From Sporolactobacillus kofuensis (GTDB lineage Bacteria; Bacillota; Bacilli; Bacillales; Sporolactobacillaceae), in contig NZ_JAMXWN010000002.1 of assembly GCF_024125425.1 (NCBI RefSeq), positions 124,001-188,000 of the forward strand: DNA of 64,000 bases, given 5' to 3'. Positions 9,024 through 17,322 of the stretch are shown here, piece by piece; the stretch's first letter is position 1, and the number at the start of each line of letters is the position of its first letter. A program made the position numbers and the translations under genes. The notes beneath the pieces were generated by a model. It ran no database searches. It had not been told where the DNA came from and saw only the letters and a program-made list of their open reading frames with translations.

Positions 9024-10625
9024 ATGCAAAAGTTTATGATCGGGATCTTTGCGTTCGTGTTGATCCTTGCATCTTTTGGTTTGCCAACAGCAGATCGGGC
9101 AAATGCAAGCTCCACTTATTATGCGTATGTCAAATCCTATACGCTGAAAGTTCGTGACAAGGCGAGTACGAAGTATCGAACGCTACGCACGTTAACAATG
9201 GGAAATAAGGTCAAGGTCACTCGAAATGTTGGTGCTTTTTCCAAAGTCACTTACGGAAGAACGACTGGCTATGTTCAAGCAAAAAATTTAAGTCGCACGA
9301 AATTTCGTTCGTACACTGCCTTTGTCAAATCGTACACATTGAAGATGCGGAGCAACGCGAGCACGCATTATTCGGTGAAAAAAACTTTAGCAATGGGCAA
9401 TCAAGTCACAGTGATCGGCAAAGGAAACAAATATGCACTAGTAAGTTTCGGTAGTCTTAAAGGCTATGTGCAAAACGCCTATTTGTTGACAACACCATTT
9501 CCCTCTTACACAGTTTATGTCACTTCGCCCACACTTAAGTTGCGTGATCATGCGAGCACACATTATCATGTGCTTCGGACCATGCAGTTTCGGGATCAGG
9601 TGACGGTTACCGGAAAAGGCGTAAAGTATGCACAAGTCAACGCGAATGGAATAATCGGCTATGTTCAGGCGAAGTATCTTGGCACAACCCCACCACCTAC
9701 GCTTGGATATATGACAACCCAGTACCCGTATTCACTGAGTGATGCGGTGAATAAACAATTGAAGACGTTGCGTCTGACCGATGCGACGTACAGTTTGTTT
9801 GTTCCGAAAAATAATCTTACCTATAACGGAATCCAATGGGAAGCGAATACGGCAACTAATGTTTGGGGTGGTCCGGATAACCAATCATGGGTGGTTACTC
9901 AGATAGCGAAGGGAAAAGTGGTTCAATTGGTTCGGTCACTGGACAATAGTGACTGGGATCAAGTCGGCTTCAAAACGGGGTGGGTCAATGCATCTCCTGC
10001 AGATGTTCAGTACAATCTGGATCCGAATAACTTTCAAAATGGATCTGCTGAATCTTATCAGTTTCTGGATCTATCGGTGCCCACTGCTGTTAATCCGGAT
10101 GAGGTTAATAATAAACTTTTAAAAGGCAGAGGGATTCTCGCAGGGAAAGCAGCGACTTTCATTCAAGCAGCCAACCAGCAGCATATTAACGAAATCTATT
10201 TAATTGTCCATGCATTACTCGAAACAGGAAACGGATCTTCACCGTTGGCAACTGGGTATTCAGTTTCCAGTGTGAATGGGCAGCCAGTTGATCAAAAAGT
10301 CGTCTACAATATGTACGGCATTGGCGCAGTTGATTCAGATCCTAACGAAAAGGGTGCTGAGTTTGCGTATCAGCAAGGTTGGTTTACCCCCGAAGCGGCA
10401 ATTATCGGCGGCGCTCAATTTATCGCTAGCAATTATATCAACAGCTCTGTCTATCATCAGAATACATTGTATAAAATGCGCTGGAACCCAGCGAATACCG
10501 GCGCTGCTGCGCATCAATATGCAACCGATATTGGTTGGGCAGTTAAGCAGGCGCGCATGCTGAAAGACTATTACAATCTGCTCTCTACCTATTCTTTGAA
10601 GTTCGATATACCGAAATACAGATAA
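9024..10625 (+). CDS. Secreted SH3b-repeat endo-beta-N-acetylglucosaminidase (autolysin)
   Basis: 533 residues. Residues 1-28 form a signal peptide (hydrophobic core, then RANA). Three bacterial SH3 repeats follow, at about 34-98, 100-162 and 165-225. Each starts with (Y/F)V(K/T)S-TLK(V/M/L)R and contains an (A)ST-Y segment and a GYVQAK-type end; these usually bind wall peptide. After a spacer, residues 340-530 match the glucosaminidase (LytD/LytG-like) domain: ALLETGNGSSPLATG with the catalytic-type Glu, then NMYGIGAVDSDP and AIIGGAQFIASNYI. It probably cuts the peptidoglycan glycan strand outside the cell. The ATG has AGGAAGGAG about 14 bases upstream, a somewhat long spacing. Confidence 0.9.
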   Translation: MQKFMIGIFAFVLILASFGLPTADRANASSTYYAYVKSYTLKVRDKASTKYRTLRTLTMGNKVKVTRNVGAFSKVTYGRTTGYVQAKNLSRTKFRSYTAFVKSYTLKMRSNASTHYSVKKTLAMGNQVTVIGKGNKYALVSFGSLKGYVQNAYLLTTPFPSYTVYVTSPTLKLRDHASTHYHVLRTMQFRDQVTVTGKGVKYAQVNANGIIGYVQAKYLGTTPPPTLGYMTTQYPYSLSDAVNKQLKTLRLTDATYSLFVPKNNLTYNGIQWEANTATNVWGGPDNQSWVVTQIAKGKVVQLVRSLDNSDWDQVGFKTGWVNASPADVQYNLDPNNFQNGSAESYQFLDLSVPTAVNPDEVNNKLLKGRGILAGKAATFIQAANQQHINEIYLIVHALLETGNGSSPLATGYSVSSVNGQPVDQKVVYNMYGIGAVDSDPNEKGAEFAYQQGWFTPEAAIIGGAQFIASNYINSSVYHQNTLYKMRWNPANTGAAAHQYATDIGWAVKQARMLKDYYNLLSTYSLKFDIPKYR

Positions 10626-10667
10626 TTAAAACATAGTCAACGAAAAATATGTTTGTGGGTCAAAAAC

Positions 10668-10705
10668 AAGAGGCACCTTTGCTGTGTGACGCAAAGGTGC
10701 CTCTT
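10668..10705. terminator. Terminator shared by autolysin gene and rib operon
   Basis: A perfect 15-bp stem (AAGAGGCACCTTTGC / GCAAAGGTGCCTCTT) with an 8-base loop lies between two convergent genes. On the minus strand it is followed by GTTTTTG, so it chiefly serves the rib operon. On the plus strand the tail is weaker (ACTCGTTT). Confidence 0.85.
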
Positions 10706-10722
10706 ACTCGTTTATTCTTCAA

Positions 10723-11190
10723 TTAGTCCATCATACGGTTAAGGTTTGCCATCTCAATTCCGGATACTGCGGCATCCCATCCTTTATTTCCGGCTTTCGT
10801 ACCGGCACGTTCAACTGCTTGTTCAATATTTTCTGTCGTGACGATGCCAAAAGCGACTGGGACGCCTGTTTCTAGTCCGATGTGTGCAACACCTTTCGAT
10901 ACCTCGTTACATACATAGTCATAGTGCGAAGTAGCACCGCGAATCACAGCGCCAAGTGTCAGAATTGTATCGTAGCGACCGCTTGCAGCCATTTTCTTTG
11001 CAATGAGCGGGATTTCAAAAGCGCCGGGAACCCAGGCAATATCAATCGCTTCTTCGTCAACGCCATGACGGATCAATGCATCTTGCGCTCCTGATAAGAG
11101 TTTACTGGTGATGAATTCGTTAAAACGACTGACAACAATGCCAACTTTTAACCCCTGACCGATTAGTTTTCCTTCAAATATTTTACCCAT
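10723..11190 (-). CDS. ribH: 6,7-dimethyl-8-ribityllumazine synthase
   Basis: 155 residues, the usual length. It condenses 5-amino-6-ribitylamino-uracil with 3,4-dihydroxybutanone 4-phosphate to form lumazine, the penultimate step to riboflavin. Visible motifs are [16 protein letters not shown] and [15 protein letters not shown], where the conserved His of the active site sits. It is the last gene of the operon, 32 bases after ribBA, with AGGAGG upstream of the ATG. It is controlled by the upstream FMN riboswitch. Confidence 0.97.
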   Translation of the reverse strand: MGKIFEGKLIGQGLKVGIVVSRFNEFITSKLLSGAQDALIRHGVDEEAIDIAWVPGAFEIPLIAKKMAASGRYDTILTLGAVIRGATSHYDYVCNEVSKGVAHIGLETGVPVAFGIVTTENIEQAVERAGTKAGNKGWDAAVSGIEMANLNRMMD

Positions 11191-11222
11191 TTTTATTCCT
11201 CCTGATAGTCATAGGTTGGTGT

Positions 11223-12410
11223 TCACAGATGGAGCAAGTGTCCCATTTTTTCTGCTTTTGTCTGCATATACTTTTGATTATCTTGGTTCAGTGGCAGCTC
11301 AAGTGGGATCCGTTCATGAATGGAGAGACCATATTCTTCTAGAGCTGAAATTTTCAAAGGGTTATTGGTTAAGAGCTGTACGTGTTTAATTCCTAAATCA
11401 TTTAAAATCTGTGCAGCTGTATGATAGTCTCTTAGGTCTGCCGGAAAGCCAAGTTCCTCATTGGCCTCAACAGTATCTCTTCCGGCTTCTTGTAATTTGT
11501 ACGCCTTCAATTTGTTAATAAGCCCGATTCCACGGCCTTCTTGCCGTAAATAGATCACGACGCCTGAACCGTGCTTTTCAATCATCTCTAGAGCAGCGTG
11601 AAGCTGGGGCCCGCAGTCACAACGCTTCGAGCCAAAGACGTCGCCGGTCAAGCACTCCGAGTGAAGGCGTACAAGCGTAGGCTGATCTCCGCCAACTTTG
11701 CCTTTGACAAGGGCAACGGTTTCTTTATCGTCAAAGGGACTTGTATAGCCGATCGCGGTAAAATCGCCAAATGCGGTGGGTAAACGGGTCGACACAATTC
11801 TCTTGATCTCATGTTGTTGGCGGTAAGCGATTAAGTCCTTCACGGTAATCATTTTCAAATCGAAAGTCTTTGCCATTTCTTTGAGTTCCGGAAACCGTGC
11901 CATTTGGCCGTCAGCACGAATAATTTCACAAATGACGCCTGCCGGTCGAGCACCGGCAAGTTTTGCCAAATCAACGGCTGCTTCCGTATGCCCATCTCGT
12001 TCAAGCACACCACCGTTTTTGGCAATGAGCGGGAATACATGTCCGGGACGATGGAAGTCAGAAGGTAACGTACCCTCAGCAGAAATGGCCCGAATTGTCT
12101 TTGCACGTTCAAATGCACTGATCCCGGTTGTTGTGTCTTTATGATCAACACTGATTGTAAATGCAGTACCATGTTGATCGGTGTTTTTTTCAACCATAGG
12201 AGTGAATGCAAGTGATTTGGCCAATGACTGGCTTATCGGTACACAGAGTAACCCCTTGCCCTGTGTAATCATGAAATTAATGGTCTCAGGGGTTACTTTT
12301 TCTGCTAGAGCAATCAAGTCTCCTTCATTCTCGCGATGCTCATCATCACAAACAATCACGAGTTTTCCTGCCTTGAGGTCTTCAATGGCTTCATCAATTG
12401 ATGCAAGCAT
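11223..12410 (-). CDS. ribBA: Bifunctional 3,4-dihydroxybutanone-4-phosphate synthase / GTP cyclohydrolase II
   Basis: 395 residues. The N-terminal half (about 1-200) is RibB, with [12 protein letters not shown] (metal-binding acidic loop), [18 protein letters not shown] and the [11 protein letters not shown] segment. The C-terminal half (about 205-395) is RibA, with the zinc cysteines in [17 protein letters not shown] and the [11 protein letters not shown] motif. The protein supplies both starting branches of riboflavin synthesis from ribulose 5-phosphate and GTP. It starts at ATG with GGAGGAAG upstream, 70 bases after ribE. Both halves look intact. Confidence 0.97.
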   Translation of the reverse strand: MLASIDEAIEDLKAGKLVIVCDDEHRENEGDLIALAEKVTPETINFMITQGKGLLCVPISQSLAKSLAFTPMVEKNTDQHGTAFTISVDHKDTTTGISAFERAKTIRAISAEGTLPSDFHRPGHVFPLIAKNGGVLERDGHTEAAVDLAKLAGARPAGVICEIIRADGQMARFPELKEMAKTFDLKMITVKDLIAYRQQHEIKRIVSTRLPTAFGDFTAIGYTSPFDDKETVALVKGKVGGDQPTLVRLHSECLTGDVFGSKRCDCGPQLHAALEMIEKHGSGVVIYLRQEGRGIGLINKLKAYKLQEAGRDTVEANEELGFPADLRDYHTAAQILNDLGIKHVQLLTNNPLKISALEEYGLSIHERIPLELPLNQDNQKYMQTKAEKMGHLLHL

Positions 12411-12480
12411 TTATCTTCCTCCATTCAATTTTCTGGTTGCATTGTTCCGTGTTTCTTTGTTTTTGCGAGTTAAGGTTCAA

Positions 12481-13134
12481 CTAGGAAATAAATCCATTTT
12501 CCCAAAGTGTTTGGTATGTCAATGGTCCACCTGAAACGGAAGTATGTTCCATTTTTTGTTCTTTTTGGCTATATTTTTGCAGAATATCCGTTTCGATATT
12601 GACCTCATCTCCGATCCTTTTGTTCCCCAGTATTGTTTGAGCATTAGTATGGGGGATGAGCGATAGGGTAAATGACTGTACATCAACGTAAAAAACAGTC
12701 AGACTCGTTCCATCGACAGCAACAGATCCTTTTTTTACAAGGGTGTTGCATAGTTCAGGTGATGCTTGGATGTTCAGGTAACGTGCATTTCCTTTTGGAT
12801 GAATCGAGACAATCCGTCCAGTTCCATCCACATGACCGGTCATGAAATGTCCGCCGTATCGACCATCGGCGCGCATTGCTCGTTCCAGATTCAGAGCATC
12901 TCCTGTTCTTAGGTTCTTTAATGTTGTTGCGTGTATTGTCTCAGGCATGATATCTGCCGAAAATGAAGTTGACGATAAATCTGTGACTGTGACACAAATT
13001 CCATTGATCGCGATACTGTCTCCAATCTGCGTCTCGTCGAGAACTTTTTGACCATGGACAGTAAGACGTATTTGATCTCGGCGCTTCTTAATGGAAATAA
13101 TTTTGCCGATTTCTTCAACGATACCGGTAAACAG
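12481..13134 (-). CDS. ribE: Riboflavin synthase alpha chain with CTG start
   Basis: Dismutates two lumazines to riboflavin. Read from the CTG at 13134-13132 the product is 217 residues, normal for the family. Its N-terminus reads (M)FTGIVEEIGKI, the almost invariant opening of riboflavin synthase. The first in-frame ATG (12948) would delete the first 62 residues, most of the first lumazine-binding barrel, and so cannot be the start. A ribosome site AGAAGGTGA overlaps the ribD stop, 6 bases before the CTG, so translation is coupled. The repeated GHVDGTG and NLERAMR motifs of the two barrels are present. The non-canonical CTG is either genuine rare initiation or a sequence error of ATG. Confidence 0.9.
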   Translation of the reverse strand: MFTGIVEEIGKIISIKKRRDQIRLTVHGQKVLDETQIGDSIAINGICVTVTDLSSTSFSADIMPETIHATTLKNLRTGDALNLERAMRADGRYGGHFMTGHVDGTGRIVSIHPKGNARYLNIQASPELCNTLVKKGSVAVDGTSLTVFYVDVQSFTLSLIPHTNAQTILGNKRIGDEVNIETDILQKYSQKEQKMEHTSVSGGPLTYQTLWENGFIS

Positions 13135-13140
13135 GGTGGA

Positions 13141-14235
13141 TCACCTTCTTTTCGGAGTCAAAATGATCTTAAGATCGTCTTCGATGCGTTCAACATGAGT
13201 TAGGGTCATCTGTTCTACATCTGCAAGTTTCGGAATGCCTTGGCCACCTATTGCAGGTGTTGCGTCCCGTCCGCCAATCAGTTTGGGGGCGAGATAGGTA
13301 ATCACTTGTTGATAAGCACTTGCCGTAAGGAAACTTCCATGAATCGTTGCTCCACCTTCAACAAGCAGCGCCGTGATTTTCTGTTCGCCTAGATAGCGCA
13401 GGACATCTTTAATCATGATCTGTTCTGAGGGCATAGAGATGATCCTGACCTGCCTGCTTTGCATACGCTGCTTCTTGTCGGCATTAATCTTGCTACCTGT
13501 GATGATCCATGTCGGTGCCAGTTGATCGGTGATCAGCTGCGCATCTTCTGGAATACGTAAATGCGTATCCAAAACGATTCGAAGAGGATTGCCCTCGCCA
13601 CCATCCGTATGGGTCGTTAGGTTTGGGTCGTCCGCGAGTACGGTCTTGATGCCAACAAGAATGGCATCATGCGTCTTGCGAAGCTGATATCCGTCCAGAC
13701 GGGAGCCATCACTCGTTATCCATTGGCTTTCTCCAGCGGCTGTTGCTGTTTTGCCATCAAGACTGCATGCAATTTTGAGCGTAACAAATGGCAAGCCGGT
13801 TTTTATATAGTGAAAAAAGAAAGGATTCAATTGATCTGCTTCCTCTTTTAATAGGCCAGTCTCGACGATGATTCCTGCCTGGCGCATTTTAGCGATGCCC
13901 CGACCAGACACTAGCGGATTTGGATCACTGGAGGCAATGACCACCTTTTTCAACTTTTTCTTGATGATGAGATCGGCACACGGCGGCGTTTTTCCAAAAT
14001 GTGAACAAGGTTCTAGCGTTACATAGAGTGTTCCGCCCTCGGCACGATCTCCCGCCATCTGAAGTGCATGGACCTCGGCATGCGCTTCTCCCGCCTTAAG
14101 ATGGGCACCGACACCAACGATCTCACCGTGATTGAGAACGACCGCGCCAACAGCAGGGTTAGGACTTGTTTGACCCACCGTTGCTCTCGCTAAATCAAGG
14201 GCCAATTTCATATACTGTTCATCCAATGAAGACAC
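13141..14235 (-). CDS. ribD: Bifunctional diaminohydroxyphosphoribosylaminopyrimidine deaminase / uracil reductase
   Basis: 364 residues. The N-terminal deaminase domain (about 1-145) carries the zinc motif HAEVHAL and PCSHFGKTPPCADL. The C-terminal NADPH reductase domain (about 147-360) has TLKIACSLDGKTA, VGIKTVLADDPNLT and LLVEGGATIHG. It performs steps two and three of riboflavin synthesis. It is the first gene of the operon, downstream of the FMN riboswitch and its terminator. The ribosome site GAAGGTG is 8-10 bases from the ATG. The stop TGA is six bases before the CTG of ribE. Confidence 0.97.
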   Translation of the reverse strand: MSSLDEQYMKLALDLARATVGQTSPNPAVGAVVLNHGEIVGVGAHLKAGEAHAEVHALQMAGDRAEGGTLYVTLEPCSHFGKTPPCADLIIKKKLKKVVIASSDPNPLVSGRGIAKMRQAGIIVETGLLKEEADQLNPFFFHYIKTGLPFVTLKIACSLDGKTATAAGESQWITSDGSRLDGYQLRKTHDAILVGIKTVLADDPNLTTHTDGGEGNPLRIVLDTHLRIPEDAQLITDQLAPTWIITGSKINADKKQRMQSRQVRIISMPSEQIMIKDVLRYLGEQKITALLVEGGATIHGSFLTASAYQQVITYLAPKLIGGRDATPAIGGQGIPKLADVEQMTLTHVERIEDDLKIILTPKRR

Positions 14236-14264
14236 CTTCTTTGAAAACTATTTATTGCACATGA

Positions 14265-14293
14265 AAAAGCCCTGGAGGTAAATCCCCAGGGCA
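14265..14293 (-). terminator. Riboswitch-controlled intrinsic terminator upstream of ribD
   Basis: On the minus strand a GCCCTGG / CCAGGGC hairpin is followed by TTTTT and lies between the FMN aptamer and ribD. This is the expression platform position, so FMN binding should favour this terminator and stop rib transcription. The stem and T-run are visible directly; the control mechanism is known for the family. Confidence 0.8.
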
Positions 14294-14436
14294 TGATGAC
14301 AGAATGAAGAAACGTCCATTGAACTTAACGCTAGAGTCCGTACAAAAATTGATGTACACAAAGAACACGATGAGCAATACCAATTTAAAAAATCTCTGTG
14401 TTGACACGTGTAGCGTGGTTCATTGAGCATTATCTA

Positions 14437-14580
14437 ATCCTTCTCCCATCCAGACTTTACTGTCGGCTTCAGTTTCTCACTGAATCAGCCACTGCAAAAA
14501 CGAAGCAGCGGGTCGCGGGCTTAGACTAATTCGCTCAGTCATCACCGCCGGTTGGGAATTTCACCCGACCCCGAAGGAAC
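14437..14580 (-). promoter_or_regulatory. FMN riboswitch (RFN element)
   Basis: Read on the minus strand the region contains the conserved RFN landmarks in order: TTCGGGGTCGGGTGAAATTC, CCAACCGGCGGTGATGAC, a GC-rich variable arm (AGCCCGCGACCCGCTGC), GAAACTGAAGCCGACAGT and AAAGTCTGGATGGGAGAAGG. It binds flavin mononucleotide and controls the downstream ribD-ribE-ribBA-ribH operon. Confidence 0.97.
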
Positions 14581-14730
14581 ATAGACTATTCAATTGCCTT
14601 GATCATAACATGATTGCTTCAAGTTTGCTAGTCCCACTCGCGCAGTATAAGTTAGATTCCTTTTTTGAACAGCTCCATTTTTTTCATGCAAGTGTATCTC
14701 AAACTGCTTAATAATGCGGTGCATTCCAAA

Positions 14731-14845
14731 ATTTAGTGTGTTAGTTGGGCGATCAGTGTGTTAAAAATTCGCTCGTTCTTTGTTTAGTGTGCCGGACATC
14801 TTACAAAAATTGGATTAGTGTTTTAAAATTCATTATTTAGTGATC
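14731..14845 (+). promoter_or_regulatory. Phased AGTG(TG) motifs upstream of the fructan hydrolase gene
   Basis: Five copies of a (T/A)TTAGTG(TG)-like word occur with the AGTG core at 14735, 14755, 14786, 14817 and 14839, giving steps of 20, 31, 31 and 22 bases. These are close to whole helical turns (2, 3, 3, 2), as expected for repeated sites of one DNA-binding protein. They lie about 280 to 390 bases upstream of the GH32 gene in the long 14581-15120 gap. Their role is inferred only from spacing. Confidence 0.35.
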
Positions 14846-15088
14846 GAAATAGTTATCGGCTAATCTGTCGTCCTTAGCTTTTTTCCCAATTTAGCAGGTT
14901 TCTGAGCAATTAAATTTGTTGACACACAAATTGGAACGAAAGTTGCTTGAACTAACTTGTAGAATTCCAGCGAGGGGAGCAAGGACGTATAGAAAGCTGG
15001 GATCTGCGAAAACTAATGACTTCTTTCACTAGTCGTTCGTGATCGGTTGAGTTTGTAGACAGATCGATCAATAGCTTATTCATTTTAA

Positions 15089-15104
15089 TGTAAGCGTTTT
15101 TACA
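15089..15104 (+). promoter_or_regulatory. cre-like operator in front of the fructan hydrolase gene
   Basis: TGTAAGCGTTTTTACA, with inverted TGTAA/TTACA arms and the AAGCG centre of LacI/CcpA-type boxes, lies just upstream of the ribosome site AAAGGAGG. It has one base too many between the arms and one mismatch to the usual cre. Its position between promoter and start fits repression in the presence of preferred sugar. Confidence 0.55.
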
Positions 15105-15120
15105 AAAAGGAGGATTTTAC

Positions 15121-17112
15121 GTGAATAAAAAAATTATTAAAATCTGTGTCGCACTCATTGTGATTATCGGCATCACATTACCAAATCTTCCCTCCCAGGC
15201 AAAAGCGGAAGGTTCTTCTTATCAGGAAGCTTACCGGGATCAGTATCATTATTCTGCGCAACAAAATTGGTTGAATGACCCGAATGGATTGATCAAGTAT
15301 GACGGTGTCTACCATATGTTTTATCAATATAATCCGAACGGCAATGAATGGGGCAATATGTCTTGGGGCCACGCAACGAGTACGGATCTGGTGCATTGGA
15401 AGGAACAGGATGTTGCGATTCCGGAAAGTGATGACAATGCATGGGTTGATTTCTGGATGAAGACGAAGGACGATGCGAAGCCGGTTCATTACATTGGGCG
15501 ACCAACAACCAACTGGGACGTATGGAACCCGAACGGAAAACGGTATATCTTCAGCGGATCTGTAATTCTAGATAAAGACAACGTTGCAGGATTTGGGAAG
15601 AATACGTTGATTGCTTACTATACAAGTACCTATCAGGTTGCCGTTAGGGGCGATGATTATAGTAACGATCCTTGGGGAAATCTCTTAGGGATTCGTGAAG
15701 TTCAGGAACAGAACATGGCATACAGCACGGATGGGGGAAAAACGTTCATAAAATATAATCACCAAAATCCCGTTATCCCCGTAACTCAAGTGCCGACGGG
15801 AGACACCGGAAACTTCCGTGATCCGAAAGTGGTTTATGATGAGGCGAATAAAGAATGGGTGATGCCGCTTGTGTCCGGACAGGAAGTCGATATCTTTACT
15901 TCGACCAATTTAAAAGATTGGACGTACCAGTCGGCAATTCAGCGGGAACATGACGTCGGTAACGGAGTTTGGGAGTGTCCCGAATTAATTCCTATGAAGG
16001 TAAAGGGAACGAATCAGACGAAGTGGGTTCTTTCCCTAAGCGTGCAGCAAGGTGCTCCTGCAGGCGGTTCGGGGATGCAGTATTTTATCGGTGATTTTGA
16101 TGGAAAGAAGTTTATTCCGGAAACCAATGAGACGATAAAGAATCCCCAATGGCTGGACTATGGTGAAGATTTCTATGCGGGTGTGACGTTTGGCGAAACG
16201 CCAGGACGTACGATTATGTTGGGCTGGATGTCCAATTGGAATTACGTCGGTGAACAGAAAACGTCACCATGGCATGGTGAAATGACATTGCCGCGTGAAT
16301 TGACTCTTGTTCAGAATGGGGAAAAGGGTTATGTCTTGAAACAGACTCCGGTCAAAGAAGTCAATAAACTGAGTCAAGGAACTGTGCGACTCGGTGATCG
16401 AAAAATAAATGCAGTGGCTAAACTCGATAAGACGTCGCCGATTACGGAGTTCTCAGGTACACAATATAAGGTGAGTGCTCACTTCTCCTGGAAAAACAAT
16501 CAGAAACCGAATCGCCTTGGGTTTAAACTCAGAGAATCTGAAGATGGTTCAAAATTTATTGAAGTGGGCTATGATCCGCGGAATCAGTTGGTGTATATTG
16601 ACCGGACGACAGACGGGGAAAACATCCCTCGGAAAAACAGCCAAGTGAAATTAAATGGCGATCCAACGTCAGTGAAACTGACCGCTTATGTGGATGCATC
16701 CTCGATTGAAGTGTTTGTTAACGATGGCGAAAAAGTTTTGACGCAGGTTGCCTACCCGAATCCTGAACATCCGCTCGATACGAAGAAGTTATCCTTCTTT
16801 GCCGGAAGTGGGAAAGTGAAGATCACCAATGCGATTGGATCACATTTTAAAAGCATCTGGGGCAACAATCCGACGATAATGGGTCCCAGCTACAAGGCAC
16901 TAGACTATGGTTCACCCTTTAATGCATTAGACGGCATTCAAGCGCAAGATCCCAAAGATGGTGATCTAACATCAGCTATGAAGGTATCGGGGGATAACAT
17001 AAACACGAAAAAACCGGGCATTTATCGTGTAAACTATTCCGTTTCTAATGCTGCGGGAGTAACGGCACTGCACAAACTGACCGTTCTGGTCAAGCAGCGG
17101 GACAAAAAGTAA
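15121..17112 (+). CDS. Secreted GH32 fructan hydrolase (levanase type) with C-terminal Ig-like domain
   Basis: 663 residues starting at GTG, with AAAGGAGG 7 bases before it. Residues 1-29 are a signal peptide ending QAKA. The GH32 five-blade catalytic domain carries the nucleophile in QNWLNDPNG (Asp53), the transition-state Asp in NFRDPKVVYD (Asp234) and the acid/base Glu in WECPEL (Glu285). A beta-sandwich follows to about residue 580. Residues about 590-660 look like a bacterial Ig-like (DUF5011-type) domain (DPKDGDLTSAMKVSG...KPGIYRVNYSVSNAAG). It releases fructose from levan, inulin or sucrose outside the cell. Whether it is exo or endo, and levan- or inulin-preferring, cannot be told. 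It is probably under catabolite control through the adjacent cre-like site. Confidence 0.9.
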   Translation: MNKKIIKICVALIVIIGITLPNLPSQAKAEGSSYQEAYRDQYHYSAQQNWLNDPNGLIKYDGVYHMFYQYNPNGNEWGNMSWGHATSTDLVHWKEQDVAIPESDDNAWVDFWMKTKDDAKPVHYIGRPTTNWDVWNPNGKRYIFSGSVILDKDNVAGFGKNTLIAYYTSTYQVAVRGDDYSNDPWGNLLGIREVQEQNMAYSTDGGKTFIKYNHQNPVIPVTQVPTGDTGNFRDPKVVYDEANKEWVMPLVSGQEVDIFTSTNLKDWTYQSAIQREHDVGNGVWECPELIPMKVKGTNQTKWVLSLSVQQGAPAGGSGMQYFIGDFDGKKFIPETNETIKNPQWLDYGEDFYAGVTFGETPGRTIMLGWMSNWNYVGEQKTSPWHGEMTLPRELTLVQNGEKGYVLKQTPVKEVNKLSQGTVRLGDRKINAVAKLDKTSPITEFSGTQYKVSAHFSWKNNQKPNRLGFKLRESEDGSKFIEVGYDPRNQLVYIDRTTDGENIPRKNSQVKLNGDPTSVKLTAYVDASSIEVFVNDGEKVLTQVAYPNPEHPLDTKKLSFFAGSGKVKITNAIGSHFKSIWGNNPTIMGPSYKALDYGSPFNALDGIQAQDPKDGDLTSAMKVSGDNINTKKPGIYRVNYSVSNAAGVTALHKLTVLVKQRDKK

Positions 17113-17130
17113 GCGTTATGGGCATAGATT

Positions 17131-17166
17131 GGCCGCAACTTCTAAGCGTTGTGGCCATTTTTATTT
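17131..17166 (+). terminator. Terminator after the fructan hydrolase gene
   Basis: Stem GGCCGCAAC (17131-17139) with GTTGTGGCC (17148-17156), one G-T pair, 8-base loop, followed by ATTTTTATTT. Confidence 0.85.
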
Positions 17167-17243
17167 ACATACTTTTTGATACGCTCTGTGCGATCATGAA
17201 TCCAGAAAAATATTTGTCCTAAGTTACTTTACTAGAATAAAGA

Positions 17244-17273
17244 GGATCAAGCTGATAGGCAACAGCTTGATCC
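17244..17273 (-). terminator. Terminator hairpin after the lactaldehyde reductase gene
   Basis: A perfect 11-bp stem GGATCAAGCTG / CAGCTTGATCC with an 8-base loop. On the minus strand it is followed by TCTTTATTCT. It lies about 50 bases beyond the end of fucO. Confidence 0.65.
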
Positions 17274-17322
17274 TTAATTAGAATCTGATCACTCAATTAC
17301 TCAGTTAAGATCAACTTTAAAC

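Noticed and set aside
12918-13118. Frameshift in ribE suggested by two separate open frames
   Set aside because: Reading from the CTG at 13134 gives one continuous correct frame. The 66-residue frame is out of phase with it.
14248-14430. Short minus-strand open frame in the ribD leader
   Set aside because: It covers the riboswitch expression platform and terminator, has no ribosome site and has no protein-like composition.
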